Source: VRUE01 sp963717375 (GTDB taxonomy: Bacteria; Actinomycetota; Thermoleophilia; Solirubrobacterales; 70-9). From it: 64,000 nt of DNA. Each line of letters opens with the position of its first letter. The stretch's first letter is position 1. The translations under genes and the position numbers were made by a program. Positions 8,224 to 15,594 of the stretch are shown piece after piece. The stretch is from positions 2,666,001 to 2,730,000 of the forward strand of contig OY970329.1 of NCBI GenBank assembly GCA_963717375.1, in the 5' to 3' direction. The notes beneath the pieces are model-generated. The model was not told the DNA's origin, ran no database searches, and was given only the letters and a program-made list of their open reading frames with translations.

Positions 8224-9976
8224 CCTCGCGACGCCGACACGCCCGGCCCCGGCCCTCACGGTGAACAACCTCACCTACGCCTACCCGAACTCGTCTCATC
8301 CGGCGCTCAAGGCCGTCTCTCTCGATCTGGCTCCGGGCGAGTTCGCCCTGCTGGCCGGTCGTTCCGCCAGCGGCAAGTCCACTCTCCTGAGAGCGGCCTG
8401 CGGCCTGGTCCCGCACTTCCACGGCGGCGAGATCGAGGGCCGAATCGAGGTAGCGGGCATCGACGCGATAGCCCACGGCCCGGGAGAGCTCGCAGCCGCG
8501 GTCGGCTACGTGGCCCAGGACCCGGAGACCCAGGTCGTCTCCACGACCGTCGCGGCCGAGATCGAGCTCCCACTGGAGATGCGCGGCGATGAGCCGAGCT
8601 CCCGCGCAAGGGCAGTCGAGGAGGTTGCCCTGGCCCTCGCGATCCCACACCTGCTCGATCGGGCTGTGGACACGCTTTCAGGCGGCGAGCTCCAGCGGGT
8701 AGCCCTCGCGGCAGCCCTCGTAACCCGCCCGAAGCTTGTCCTTCTAGATGAGCCCACCTCCCAACTGGACCCCGTTTCGGGGGATGAGCTGGTCTGGCTT
8801 CTGCGCCGCCTCAACGAGGAGTGGGGGGTGACGATTCTCCTCGCCGAGCATCGCCTCGAGCGCTGTCTCGCAGCCGCCGATCGCGTCATCGCGATGGCCT
8901 CAGGCTCAATCTCTTTCGACGGCGCCCCCCGCGATTTCCTCACCTGGGCGCAAGATGCTGACGAAGCTCTGGAGACGCCGGCCGCCCGCCTCTTCTCGCT
9001 CTGTGGCATCGAACCTCTCCCGGTCGGGGTCCGCGACGCACGCCAAACCCTCGCGTCAGCCGGGTCTGCGGATGGAGGGGGGACGGACCCCCTCCGAACG
9101 GCTTGTACTTTTTCGGCAATCCGCCCACGGCCAGCCGCCGCCTCTCCACCGAAAAAGTTGAGAGAGGAGGGGGTCCGTCCCCCCTCCAACCCAGCCCTCC
9201 GCGCAAGAGGCCTATGGGTAGAGCTAACCCAAGGAGAGACCCCCCGCGATGTCCTAAAAGGCATCGACCTAGAGTTCACGAGCAGCGAACGCGTAGCTCT
9301 TATGGGCCGCAATGGGGCCGGCAAGAGCACTCTGCTGAAGACCGCCGCAGGCCTGATCAACTCGGTCCGAGGCAAGACCGAAGTGCCGAGCGGCATCGCC
9401 CTGCTGACCCAGAACCCGAGCGATTATCTGGTCCGCGAGCGGGTCGGCGACGAACTCCCCGGCGACGCGGGTCTCGCGGCGTTGCGCCTCGTCGGCCTAG
9501 AGCACGCGGCCGAGGCCGACCCCCGCGACCTCTCCGGCGGCGAGCGACAGCGCCTGGCCCTGGCGATTGCTCTGGCTGGCCGCATGGAAGGCGACGAACT
9601 CCCGGGCTTGGTCGCCCTCGACGAGCCGACCCGCGGTATGGACCGCGCCCGCAAGGGCGACCTCGTCGAGCTGATTGGCAGCCTGGCGGCCCGCGGCGCC
9701 GGTCTCCTCGTCGCCACCCACGACGTCGAGTTCGCCGCCGCCTTCGCCGAGCGCGTCGTGCTGATGGGGGACGGCGTCGTCATCGCCGACGGCCCGGCCG
9801 CCGAGGTTCTCTCCGGCGGTTGGTACTTCGCCACCGAGGTGGCGAGGGTCCTCGACCTTCCGGGAGTGATCACCCCCGAGCAAGGGGCAGAGGTCATGCG
9901 CGCAACTGGTGAGTTCGCACTTACTCGCCCTATAGGCGAAAAAAGACAAAGTCAGCCGAGGGAGGGGGGCGGCTGA
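8216..9976 (+). CDS. ECF transporter fused double ATPase
   Basis: This 586-residue protein carries two complete ABC ATPase domains. Domain 1 has Walker A GRSASGKST (about 48-56), signature LSGGELQR, Walker B LVLLDEPTSQLDP and switch His in AEHRLE. Domain 2 has GRNGAGKST (about 363), LSGGERQR, LVALDEPTRGMD and VATHD. I chose the GTG at 8216 because GGAGG (8205-8209) sits six bases before it. A longer frame from 8150 would overlap the T gene by 74 bases. Codons 286-325 of the linker are formed by a perfect 23-bp inverted repeat element, so the linker is probably a tolerated insertion. It powers the ECF importer. Confidence 0.88.
   Translation: MSDLATPTRPAPALTVNNLTYAYPNSSHPALKAVSLDLAPGEFALLAGRSASGKSTLLRAACGLVPHFHGGEIEGRIEVAGIDAIAHGPGELAAAVGYVAQDPETQVVSTTVAAEIELPLEMRGDEPSSRARAVEEVALALAIPHLLDRAVDTLSGGELQRVALAAALVTRPKLVLLDEPTSQLDPVSGDELVWLLRRLNEEWGVTILLAEHRLERCLAAADRVIAMASGSISFDGAPRDFLTWAQDADEALETPAARLFSLCGIEPLPVGVRDARQTLASAGSADGGGTDPLRTACTFSAIRPRPAAASPPKKLREEGVRPPSNPALRARGLWVELTQGETPRDVLKGIDLEFTSSERVALMGRNGAGKSTLLKTAAGLINSVRGKTEVPSGIALLTQNPSDYLVRERVGDELPGDAGLAALRLVGLEHAAEADPRDLSGGERQRLALAIALAGRMEGDELPGLVALDEPTRGMDRARKGDLVELIGSLAARGAGLLVATHDVEFAAAFAERVVLMGDGVVIADGPAAEVLSGGWYFATEVARVLDLPGVITPEQGAEVMRATGEFALTRPIGEKRQSQPREGGG
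9073..9188. repeat. Hairpin element copy A (23-bp perfect arms, about 60-bp core) inside the ATPase gene
   Basis: Arms 9073-9095 and 9166-9188 are perfect inverted repeats of 23 bp containing the seed GGACCCCCTCC. They enclose a core (9101-9162) whose ends are again inverted: ACTTTTTCGG (9107-9116) and CCGAAAAAGT (9149-9158). The same core occurs inverted at 28373-28433, where it lies between different arms. Here the whole element is read in frame as the linker between the two ATPase domains. Confidence 0.9.
9939..9956 (+). repeat. Half copy of the GACGAAGTCAGC hairpin arm
   Basis: The 18-base stretch AAAAAAGACAAAGTCAGC at the end of the ATPase gene closely matches the right arm of the hairpin at 32863-32912 (AAAAAGACGAAGTCAGC). 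No left arm is visible, so this looks like a decayed or partial copy. Confidence 0.4.
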
Positions 9977-11868
9977 TGTCTTGGCAGTTGGCTTCGTTTC
10001 TGATACTTGGCGCTGTCCTGCTTGGCGGCTTCGCCTGGTATGAGCGTTCGCGGCCGCCCTCTCAGGTGGTGGCCCTGGTTGCGGCCCTGGCGGCCCTGGC
10101 GATAGCCGGACGGATCGCCTTCGCTGCCTTCCCCAACGTCAAGCCGACGACCGACATCGTCGTCTTCGCCGGCTACGCGCTCGGCCCCGCGCCCGGTTTC
10201 GCGGTCGGCGCCTTGGCCGGCCTCGTCTCCAACTTCTGGTTCGGCCAGGGCCCTTGGACCCCATGGCAGATGGCGGGCTGGGGGCTCTGCGGTGTGATGG
10301 GGGCGGCGCTGGCGCTCGGCACCCGCAACGCCGGTCGCTTCACGCTGGCCGCTGTTTGCGGCTTCGCCGGGATCGCCTACGGTGTGTTGTTGAACTTCTC
10401 GCTGATGGCTACCTACGGCGGAGATCTCTCCTTTCGGCACTTCCTCGTGCTGGAGGCGCGCGCGATTCCCTTCGACGCGGCCCACGCGATCGGCAACGTC
10501 GCCTTCGCGCTCGTCGCCGGGCCGGCGATGGTGCGGATGCTGGTCCGCTTCCGCGAGCGGTTCGAGTGGCGCACGCCCGCCGTCGCGGCGACGCTGCTCG
10601 TCGCCTTGGTCGTGTTGCCCGCCGTCATCCCCAGCCCCGCGAGGGCCGACGCTGGAAGCGCGGCCGGCTGGCTCGAATCCGTGCAGAACGCCGACGGCGG
10701 GTTCGGCGCGTCGCCCGGCAAGGACTCCAGTTCCTCGATCACCGGCTGGGTGATGCTGGGGCTCGAGGCCGCCGGCCGCAACCCGCTCGACGTCGCCCGT
10801 CAAGGCTCGACGCCGGTCGATTTCCTGCGTTCGAATCTCGGCGAAGTGAGCAGCAGCGGCGACATCGCGCGGACGATCGTCGCGCTCGAGGGCGCCGGCA
10901 TCGACCCGCACTCGTTCGGCGGCCGCAACCTGGTCGAAGCGCTGCTCAAGCGCCGCGCCGCCGACGGCTCATTCGAAGGCTGGCCCGGGACCACCGCGTA
11001 CAGCGCGATCGCGCTTCGCGGCGCGGGTGCCGGTGGCCTCGAAAAGACCCTCTCGTGGCTGGGCAGCGTCCAGAACGACGACGGCGGCTGGGGGGACGTT
11101 CCGGAGCAGCCGAGCAACGCCGATGTGACAGCCGCGGTGATGCAGGCGATACCGGAGTCGAAGGCCGCCGATCGCGGCCTCTCCTACCTGCGCAAACACC
11201 AGCGTTCCGACGGCGGCTTTGGTCTCGGCATCGCGGGTGGGGTCAACTCGCAGTCGACCGCGTGGGCGATCCAGGGAATGATCGCCGTTGGCGCCGATCC
11301 GGCCGCGATCACCTCGGGGGGCAATAGCGCCCCCGACTACCTCGCGGCTCGTCAGTCTCCGGAAGGCAGCTACGCCTATTCCGCCTCCAGCGACCAGACC
11401 CCGGTCTGGGTGACGGGCGAGGTAGTGGTCGCTGCGGCTGGCGACGCCCTGCCGATCTCACCGCCGCCGCGGGAAAAGAAAGCCACGACGGTCTCGCCGC
11501 CCGAAACGGTGTCACCGGCGCCGGCGCCGGCGCCGGCGCCGGGGGCGGTCCCGGTCGCGCCGCCCGCTGAACTGCCGCCAGAATCGCAGCCGGGTGAAGT
11601 CGTGGAAGGCGCCACGGGCCTCCCGCCCGTGGCGGGCGTGCCCCCGGCGAGCGGCGGGGTGCCTGTGGCTCCAGGCGGGACGGGTGGCGCCGAAACCCCC
11701 GAAGGCGAACTCGAAGCCACCCCAGCTCAGTCAACCGCCCCACCGCCCGAGCCGATCGCGGCGACCGGAACCACCCCCTCGCCCTGGGTCCCGCTCGGGA
11801 TCGGCGCCCTCGCAACCGCCCTAGCAATCGCCATCCCCTGGTTGCTAGGCCGTCGCTACGCCTGGTAG
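9976..11868 (+). CDS. ECF S-component-like membrane protein fused to alpha/alpha toroid (prenyltransferase/transcobalamin-like) domain
   Basis: This 630-residue protein has three parts. Residues 1-222 hold about six to seven hydrophobic segments with the FPNVKPTTD motif typical of ECF S components. Residues 225-490 hold repeats of the squalene cyclase/prenyltransferase type: QNADGGFG (237), ADGSFEG (329), QNDDGGWGD (366), RSDGGFGLG (410) and SPEGSY (461). A Pro/Ala/Gly-rich stalk (490-600) leads to a C-terminal membrane segment ending LLGRRYAW. The toroid would face outward. Animal transcobalamins pair such an alpha-barrel with a DUF4430-like domain, which is supplied here by the first two genes. 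It overlaps the ATPase stop (TGATG). It is probably the corrinoid-specific subunit; that role is an inference. Confidence 0.82.
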   Translation: MSWQLASFLILGAVLLGGFAWYERSRPPSQVVALVAALAALAIAGRIAFAAFPNVKPTTDIVVFAGYALGPAPGFAVGALAGLVSNFWFGQGPWTPWQMAGWGLCGVMGAALALGTRNAGRFTLAAVCGFAGIAYGVLLNFSLMATYGGDLSFRHFLVLEARAIPFDAAHAIGNVAFALVAGPAMVRMLVRFRERFEWRTPAVAATLLVALVVLPAVIPSPARADAGSAAGWLESVQNADGGFGASPGKDSSSSITGWVMLGLEAAGRNPLDVARQGSTPVDFLRSNLGEVSSSGDIARTIVALEGAGIDPHSFGGRNLVEALLKRRAADGSFEGWPGTTAYSAIALRGAGAGGLEKTLSWLGSVQNDDGGWGDVPEQPSNADVTAAVMQAIPESKAADRGLSYLRKHQRSDGGFGLGIAGGVNSQSTAWAIQGMIAVGADPAAITSGGNSAPDYLAARQSPEGSYAYSASSDQTPVWVTGEVVVAAAGDALPISPPPREKKATTVSPPETVSPAPAPAPAPGAVPVAPPAELPPESQPGEVVEGATGLPPVAGVPPASGGVPVAPGGTGGAETPEGELEATPAQSTAPPPEPIAATGTTPSPWVPLGIGALATALAIAIPWLLGRRYAW

Positions 11869-11880
11869 TTGGACGAAAGC

Positions 11881-11911
11881 TGCATTTGGCACCTATGCGG
11901 TGCTAAATGCA
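11881..11911. terminator. 13-bp inverted repeat after the cobalamin operon
   Basis: TGCATTTGGCACC (11881-11893) and GGTGCTAAATGCA (11899-11911) pair over 13 positions with one G-T pair and a five-base loop. It lies 12 bases after the operon stop and before the nitroreductase promoter. It may be a terminator without a U-tract or an operator for the next gene. Confidence 0.5.
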
Positions 11912-11933
11912 CCCCTCGTCGCCATCGGGTGGC

Positions 11934-11939
11934 TATGTT
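11934..11939 (+). promoter_or_regulatory. Candidate -10 element TATGTT, leaderless
   Basis: TATGTT lies six bases before the GTG at 11946. It supports that start over the ATG at 11907, which is inside the inverted repeat. Confidence 0.55.
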
Positions 11940-11945
11940 GCAAGC

Positions 11946-12455
11946 GTGGATGTCGAGACCGCGATCCGGACGCGCCGCACGCACAAGGCCTTTGGTCCCG
12001 AGCCGCTGGCTCGTGATGAGCTGCTGGCGCTGCTCGAGCTGGCTCGCTGGGCGCCGAACCATCACCTGACCGCGCCCTGGCGCTTCCGGGTGATCGGGTC
12101 GCAAACGCTGGCGCGGTTGAAGGAGGCCGCGGGGACGGAGGGAGCGGCGAAGCTCGACCGCGCGCCCACCCTCGTCGTCGTTTCCTGTGTGCTCGGCGAC
12201 GACCCGGTCCAAAATGAAGAGGACCTGCACACGACGGCGGTCGCCTCCTACATCGTCCTGCTCGGCGCTCACGCCCGTGGCCTCGCCGGCTACTGGCGCA
12301 CCCCCGGGCTGCTGCGCTCGGCCGAGGGTCGCGCGGCGGTGGGGTTGCCGGATGGCGAGCGCTTCGTTGGTCTCCTGCACCTGGGCAACCCGCGGCAGGA
12401 GAAGGAGCCACCCGAGCGGCCCCCGATCGAGCAAGCGACCGACTTCCTCGACTGA
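11946..12455 (+). CDS. Nitroreductase family protein
   Basis: This protein of about 169 residues belongs to the FMN-dependent nitroreductase family. The N-terminus VDVETAIRTRRTHKAFGPEPL carries the conserved RTRRxxxxF FMN-phosphate site, and ARWAPNHHLTAPWRF is the usual second motif. The C-terminal LGNPRQEK matches the family's final strand. The substrate is not predictable. The ATG at 11907 would add 13 residues read from an inverted repeat, so I prefer the GTG at 11946 with TATGTT six bases upstream. It is coupled to glpD by a TGATG overlap. Confidence 0.82.
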   Translation: MDVETAIRTRRTHKAFGPEPLARDELLALLELARWAPNHHLTAPWRFRVIGSQTLARLKEAAGTEGAAKLDRAPTLVVVSCVLGDDPVQNEEDLHTTAVASYIVLLGAHARGLAGYWRTPGLLRSAEGRAAVGLPDGERFVGLLHLGNPRQEKEPPERPPIEQATDFLD

Positions 12456-14134
12456 TGCTGACCCGTGCCACAGCAATCGAGGCGATCGCCGGCCAGAGCT
12501 TCGAGGTCGTCGTCATCGGCGGCGGCATAACCGGGGCCGGCGTGGCGCTCGACGCTGCCTCGCGCGGCTACTCGGTGGCGCTGCTCGAGCGCGGCGACTA
12601 CGCGATTGGCACCTCCAGCCGCTCCTCGAAGATGGTCCACGGTGGCCTGCGCTACCTGCAAAACCTCGACCTCGGCCTGGTCCGCGAGGCCCTGCTCGAG
12701 CGCCAGCTGATGGTCCAGCTCGCCCCCCACCTGGTCTACCCGACGCCCTTCCTCGTCCCGGCCCTGGGAGACGAGCGCCGCGACCGCCGGCTCGGGATCG
12801 GGCTCAACATGTACGACGTGATGGCGACGACGCGGGTCGGTCGCAGCCGCCGCGAGATGCGCTCCTCGAAGGAAGTCGACGAGGACTTCTACTGGTCGCC
12901 CGACCGCCACCGCACGATCGACCGCGATGAGGTGCTGGAGCTGATGCCCTCGCTGGAGCCGCGCGACCCGAAGAACGCCTACCTCTTCTACGACTGCCAG
13001 ACCGACGACGTTCGCCTCACCTTGACCATCCTCGGCGAGGCCGAGCGCTTCGGCGCGGTGATGCTGAACGGGGCCGAGGTGACCGAGGTGCTCGAGCGCA
13101 ACGGGCGTGCCAGCGGCGTTGCCTTCGTCGAGGCGGAGTCGGGCGAGCGGATCGAGGTCGAGGCCGGCAACGTGATCAACGCGACCGGCGTCTTCGCCGA
13201 CCGCATCCGCCCCGAGGAGACGATCGAGGAGGAGGACCTGCCGCGGATCTCGCCCAGCCGCGGCACCCACGTGCTGATCGATCGCGAGGCGCTCTCGACG
13301 GGCTCGGCCGCCTGCATCGTCCCGGCCGGCGAGGGCCGCCAGATCTTCGCCCTGCCCTGGTACGGCCGCACCCTGATCGGTACCACCGACAACGATTTCG
13401 AGGGCGACATCGACCACCCCCGACCGGGCGGGGACGAAGTCACCTACCTGCTCGACGCGGTCAACGAGTTCTTCGGCGTCTCGCTCGGCGAGTCCGACCT
13501 GGTCGGCGCATACGCCGGCGTCCGGCCCTTGATCGCGACCGGCGACCCGAAGAAGTCGGTCGACATCTCGCGCAAGGCGGAGCTGTATGAGACCTCGTCG
13601 GGAATGCTGACGATCACCGGCGGCAAGCTGACCACCTGGCGGCGGATGGCGAAGCAGACGGTCGACCGCCTGGTCGAGCGCGAGGGCCGCGAGGCGGCCT
13701 GTCACACGGCCGAGATTCCCCTTGGGATGGAGGCGCGGCCGGAGGACCTGGAGGCACCCGAGGGCGTGGGGGAGGAGTCGCTCGCCCAGCTTGCCTTCCG
13801 TTACGGCCACGCCGCGCGCAACGTGCTCGCCCTCGCGCGCGAGGACCCGAAATTGGCGGCGCCGATCGTGCCCGGGTGTCCCGACCTGCTCGCCGAGGCC
13901 GTGGTCGCCGTCCGCCACGAGCAGGCGCGCAGCGTCGCCGACGTGATCTTGCGCCGCACCCGGTTGGGCCTGGTCGCGGCTCCGCGACTGCGCGACGCCG
14001 ACTCAGTGCGGGCGGTGGCGGCGGCGATGGGAGCCGAGCTGGGCTGGAACCGTCGTCAGGTCAAACGCGAGGCCGAGGCCTGGCCGGCGGCGGCGGCCGA
14101 GGCCGGCATCGACCCCGCCCGCTCGCCCGTCTAG
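12455..14134 (+). CDS. glpD: Aerobic glycerol-3-phosphate dehydrogenase
   Basis: This 559-residue FAD enzyme oxidises glycerol-3-phosphate to dihydroxyacetone phosphate and passes electrons to the quinone pool at the membrane. The N-terminal dinucleotide fold is VVVIGGGITGAGVALDAASRGYS. The GlpD signature SSRSSKMVHGGLRYL follows, then the PAGEGRQIFALPWYGRTLIGTTD region with the substrate-site residues, and the C-terminal helical domain (RYGHAARNVLALAREDP). Its length matches the family. Its ATG overlaps the nitroreductase stop. No glpK or glpF is adjacent. Confidence 0.93.
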   Translation: MLTRATAIEAIAGQSFEVVVIGGGITGAGVALDAASRGYSVALLERGDYAIGTSSRSSKMVHGGLRYLQNLDLGLVREALLERQLMVQLAPHLVYPTPFLVPALGDERRDRRLGIGLNMYDVMATTRVGRSRREMRSSKEVDEDFYWSPDRHRTIDRDEVLELMPSLEPRDPKNAYLFYDCQTDDVRLTLTILGEAERFGAVMLNGAEVTEVLERNGRASGVAFVEAESGERIEVEAGNVINATGVFADRIRPEETIEEEDLPRISPSRGTHVLIDREALSTGSAACIVPAGEGRQIFALPWYGRTLIGTTDNDFEGDIDHPRPGGDEVTYLLDAVNEFFGVSLGESDLVGAYAGVRPLIATGDPKKSVDISRKAELYETSSGMLTITGGKLTTWRRMAKQTVDRLVEREGREAACHTAEIPLGMEARPEDLEAPEGVGEESLAQLAFRYGHAARNVLALAREDPKLAAPIVPGCPDLLAEAVVAVRHEQARSVADVILRRTRLGLVAAPRLRDADSVRAVAAAMGAELGWNRRQVKREAEAWPAAAAEAGIDPARSPV

Positions 14135-14143
14135 CCGCTCCAA

Positions 14144-14149
14144 TAACCT
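14144..14149 (+). promoter_or_regulatory. Candidate -10 element TAACCT, leaderless
   Basis: TAACCT lies seven bases before the ATG at 14157, with no Shine-Dalgarno sequence between them. Confidence 0.55.
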
Positions 14150-14156
14150 GCCGCCC

Positions 14157-14966
14157 ATGACCAAGGCTGAGCTGGAGACAAAGCACCTCGCAGACCTGCA
14201 CGCGCTTGCCGCCAAGGCGGATGTGCCGCGCTACCGGATGCTGCGCCGGGAGGAGCTGATCGAGAAGCTCGCCGGCGGGGCGCCGGACGAGGGCGAGAAG
14301 CCCTCGAACGGTGAGAGCGCGCCGAAACGCGAGCGCCCGCCGCGCCGCCGCCGTGAGCGCCCGGCCGGGGAGCGCGCCCCGCGTGAGCGCCCGGCTAAGG
14401 ACGACGAGGCGCCCGCGCCAGAGCCGGCGACCCCCGAGCCAGCACCAGCGCCCGCCGCAGCAGTCGCGAGCGAGTCAAAGCCGGCGCGACCGCGCCGCAG
14501 GCGCCGCCGCCGTTTCGGCCGCAAAGACAAGGGCCTGCGGGTCCAAGACCTGCTGACGCCGCCGCCAGGTCGCCAGGCCCTCGTTTACGGCGAGAGCCGC
14601 GCCGCTTGCACCTCGCTGCTGCGTGAGATCGCGGGCGAGCTGGCCGGGTCCTCCGAGGGTCCCGATCCGATCGCGCTGCTGATTGACCCCAGTCCCGAGG
14701 AGCTGGCCGACTGGAAGCGCGAGGCGCCCCAGGCCGAGATCGTCTCCGCAGGCCAGGCCCGCCACGCCAGCGACGCCCAGGCGCAGGCCGCCCGTCGCGC
14801 CGAGGGGGGCGAAGACGTGATCCTCCTGGTCGACTCACTGAGTCGACTCGAGGAGGCTTTCGGCGACGCCGAGGCCGCCAAAGAGCTCTTCGATGCCGGC
14901 CTCAGCCTCACTCGCGGCAGCAACGGTTCACTGACCGTCGTCGCGGCTCTCGAGCGGCAGCAGTAG
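14157..14966 (+). CDS. Truncated Rho-like protein with degenerate P-loop
   Basis: This 269-residue protein starts with a Rho N-terminal helical domain (LADLHALAAKADVPRYRMLRREELIEKL, split by my reading at residues 10-38). It continues with an Arg/Pro-rich linker (54-122) and then a segment aligning with the Rho ATPase core from GLRVQDLLTPP (126) onward. The P-loop region reads YGESRAACTSLL (144-155), where Rho has PPKAGKTTLL, so the catalytic Lys is lost. The Walker B-like VILLVDSLSRL (221-231) is kept. The protein stops after NGSLTVVAALE, before the Q- and R-loops. It probably cannot hydrolyse ATP. It may bind RNA or modulate true Rho. Confidence 0.8.
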   Translation: MTKAELETKHLADLHALAAKADVPRYRMLRREELIEKLAGGAPDEGEKPSNGESAPKRERPPRRRRERPAGERAPRERPAKDDEAPAPEPATPEPAPAPAAAVASESKPARPRRRRRRRFGRKDKGLRVQDLLTPPPGRQALVYGESRAACTSLLREIAGELAGSSEGPDPIALLIDPSPEELADWKREAPQAEIVSAGQARHASDAQAQAARRAEGGEDVILLVDSLSRLEEAFGDAEAAKELFDAGLSLTRGSNGSLTVVAALERQQ

Positions 14967-14975
14967 CGAGTCCGC

Positions 14976-15443
14976 CTAGCGGCGGTAGGCGATGCGGCGC
15001 CAGCTCGGCTCTTTGCTGAGCTCGATCAGGTCGGCGCTGCGGTCCGGCTGGATGTAGCCGAAGGTCTGGGTGCGCTCGTCGAAGACGACGTCCAGCTCGC
15101 CCTCCTTGACCCGCTGGTCGAGCCAGGCGCCGCGGAAGACGAGGCGGCGCAGCCAGTGCACGAGGCTGCGGTTGGCGGGGCCGACGAGGTCCTCCCAGTT
15201 CTCGTTGATGTGCTCGCCGAGGCGCGAGCTGGGCTCGGCGATCTCTCCGCTGACGGCGAGATCGAGCAAGTCGTCGAGCTCCTCCTGGCTGAGGCCTTGG
15301 TCGACGAAGCCGAGTTTCACCGCAGCCTGCTCGACCCGCTGTCCGAAGTCCTGCTCGTTGAAGGCAAAGCGAAGCTCGCCGTACTCGAGCACGTAATCGG
15401 AGCCAGACTCGTAGTTCCCTCTTCGGGTCGTTTTCTTATCCAT
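14976..15443 (-). CDS. Acidic protein of unknown function
   Basis: This 155-residue protein has no family I recognise. It starts MDKKTTRRGNYESGSDYVLEYGELRFAFNE and is mostly helical and acidic, with a WLRRLVFRGAW segment near the middle and a Gly/Asp-containing C-terminal beta-like stretch (DVVFDERTQTFGYIQPD). There is no signal peptide or membrane segment. It converges on the Rho-like gene, ten bases apart, and is divergent from the PHP phosphatase. The residue pattern and codon use look like a real gene. Confidence 0.65.
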   Translation of the reverse strand: MDKKTTRRGNYESGSDYVLEYGELRFAFNEQDFGQRVEQAAVKLGFVDQGLSQEELDDLLDLAVSGEIAEPSSRLGEHINENWEDLVGPANRSLVHWLRRLVFRGAWLDQRVKEGELDVVFDERTQTFGYIQPDRSADLIELSKEPSWRRIAYRR

Positions 15444-15574
15444 GAGTTGAAGCGCTCTGCTCTCGCCAGCCCAGCGGGAGCAGGTGCCGGATCATGCCGG
15501 TCATCGTAGTCCGATGCCTGCGCGGGCCGGTGCCTGAAAGAGCGTTTGCACCCAGCGGGCCCCGACGGCGCGGA

Positions 15575-15580
15575 TAACCT
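15575..15580 (+). promoter_or_regulatory. Candidate -10 element TAACCT
   Basis: TAACCT ends 14 bases before the TTG at 15595 and overlaps the alternative TTG at 15580. This favours the 15595 start with a very short leader. Confidence 0.4.
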
Positions 15581-15594
15581 TGCCGGACCGCTTT

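Noticed and set aside
9103..9165. Conserved peptide LYFFGNPPTA read from both cores of the hairpin elements, as a possible small protein
   Set aside because: The frame is not the one used by the ATPase gene in copy A. Copy B is intergenic, and the middle residues change without codon-type bias. The similarity is explained by DNA-level conservation.
11907..11945. ATG 11907 as nitroreductase start
   Set aside because: It lies in the arm of an inverted repeat, and the 13 added residues do not fit the family. GTG 11946 has a promoter hexamer at the right distance.
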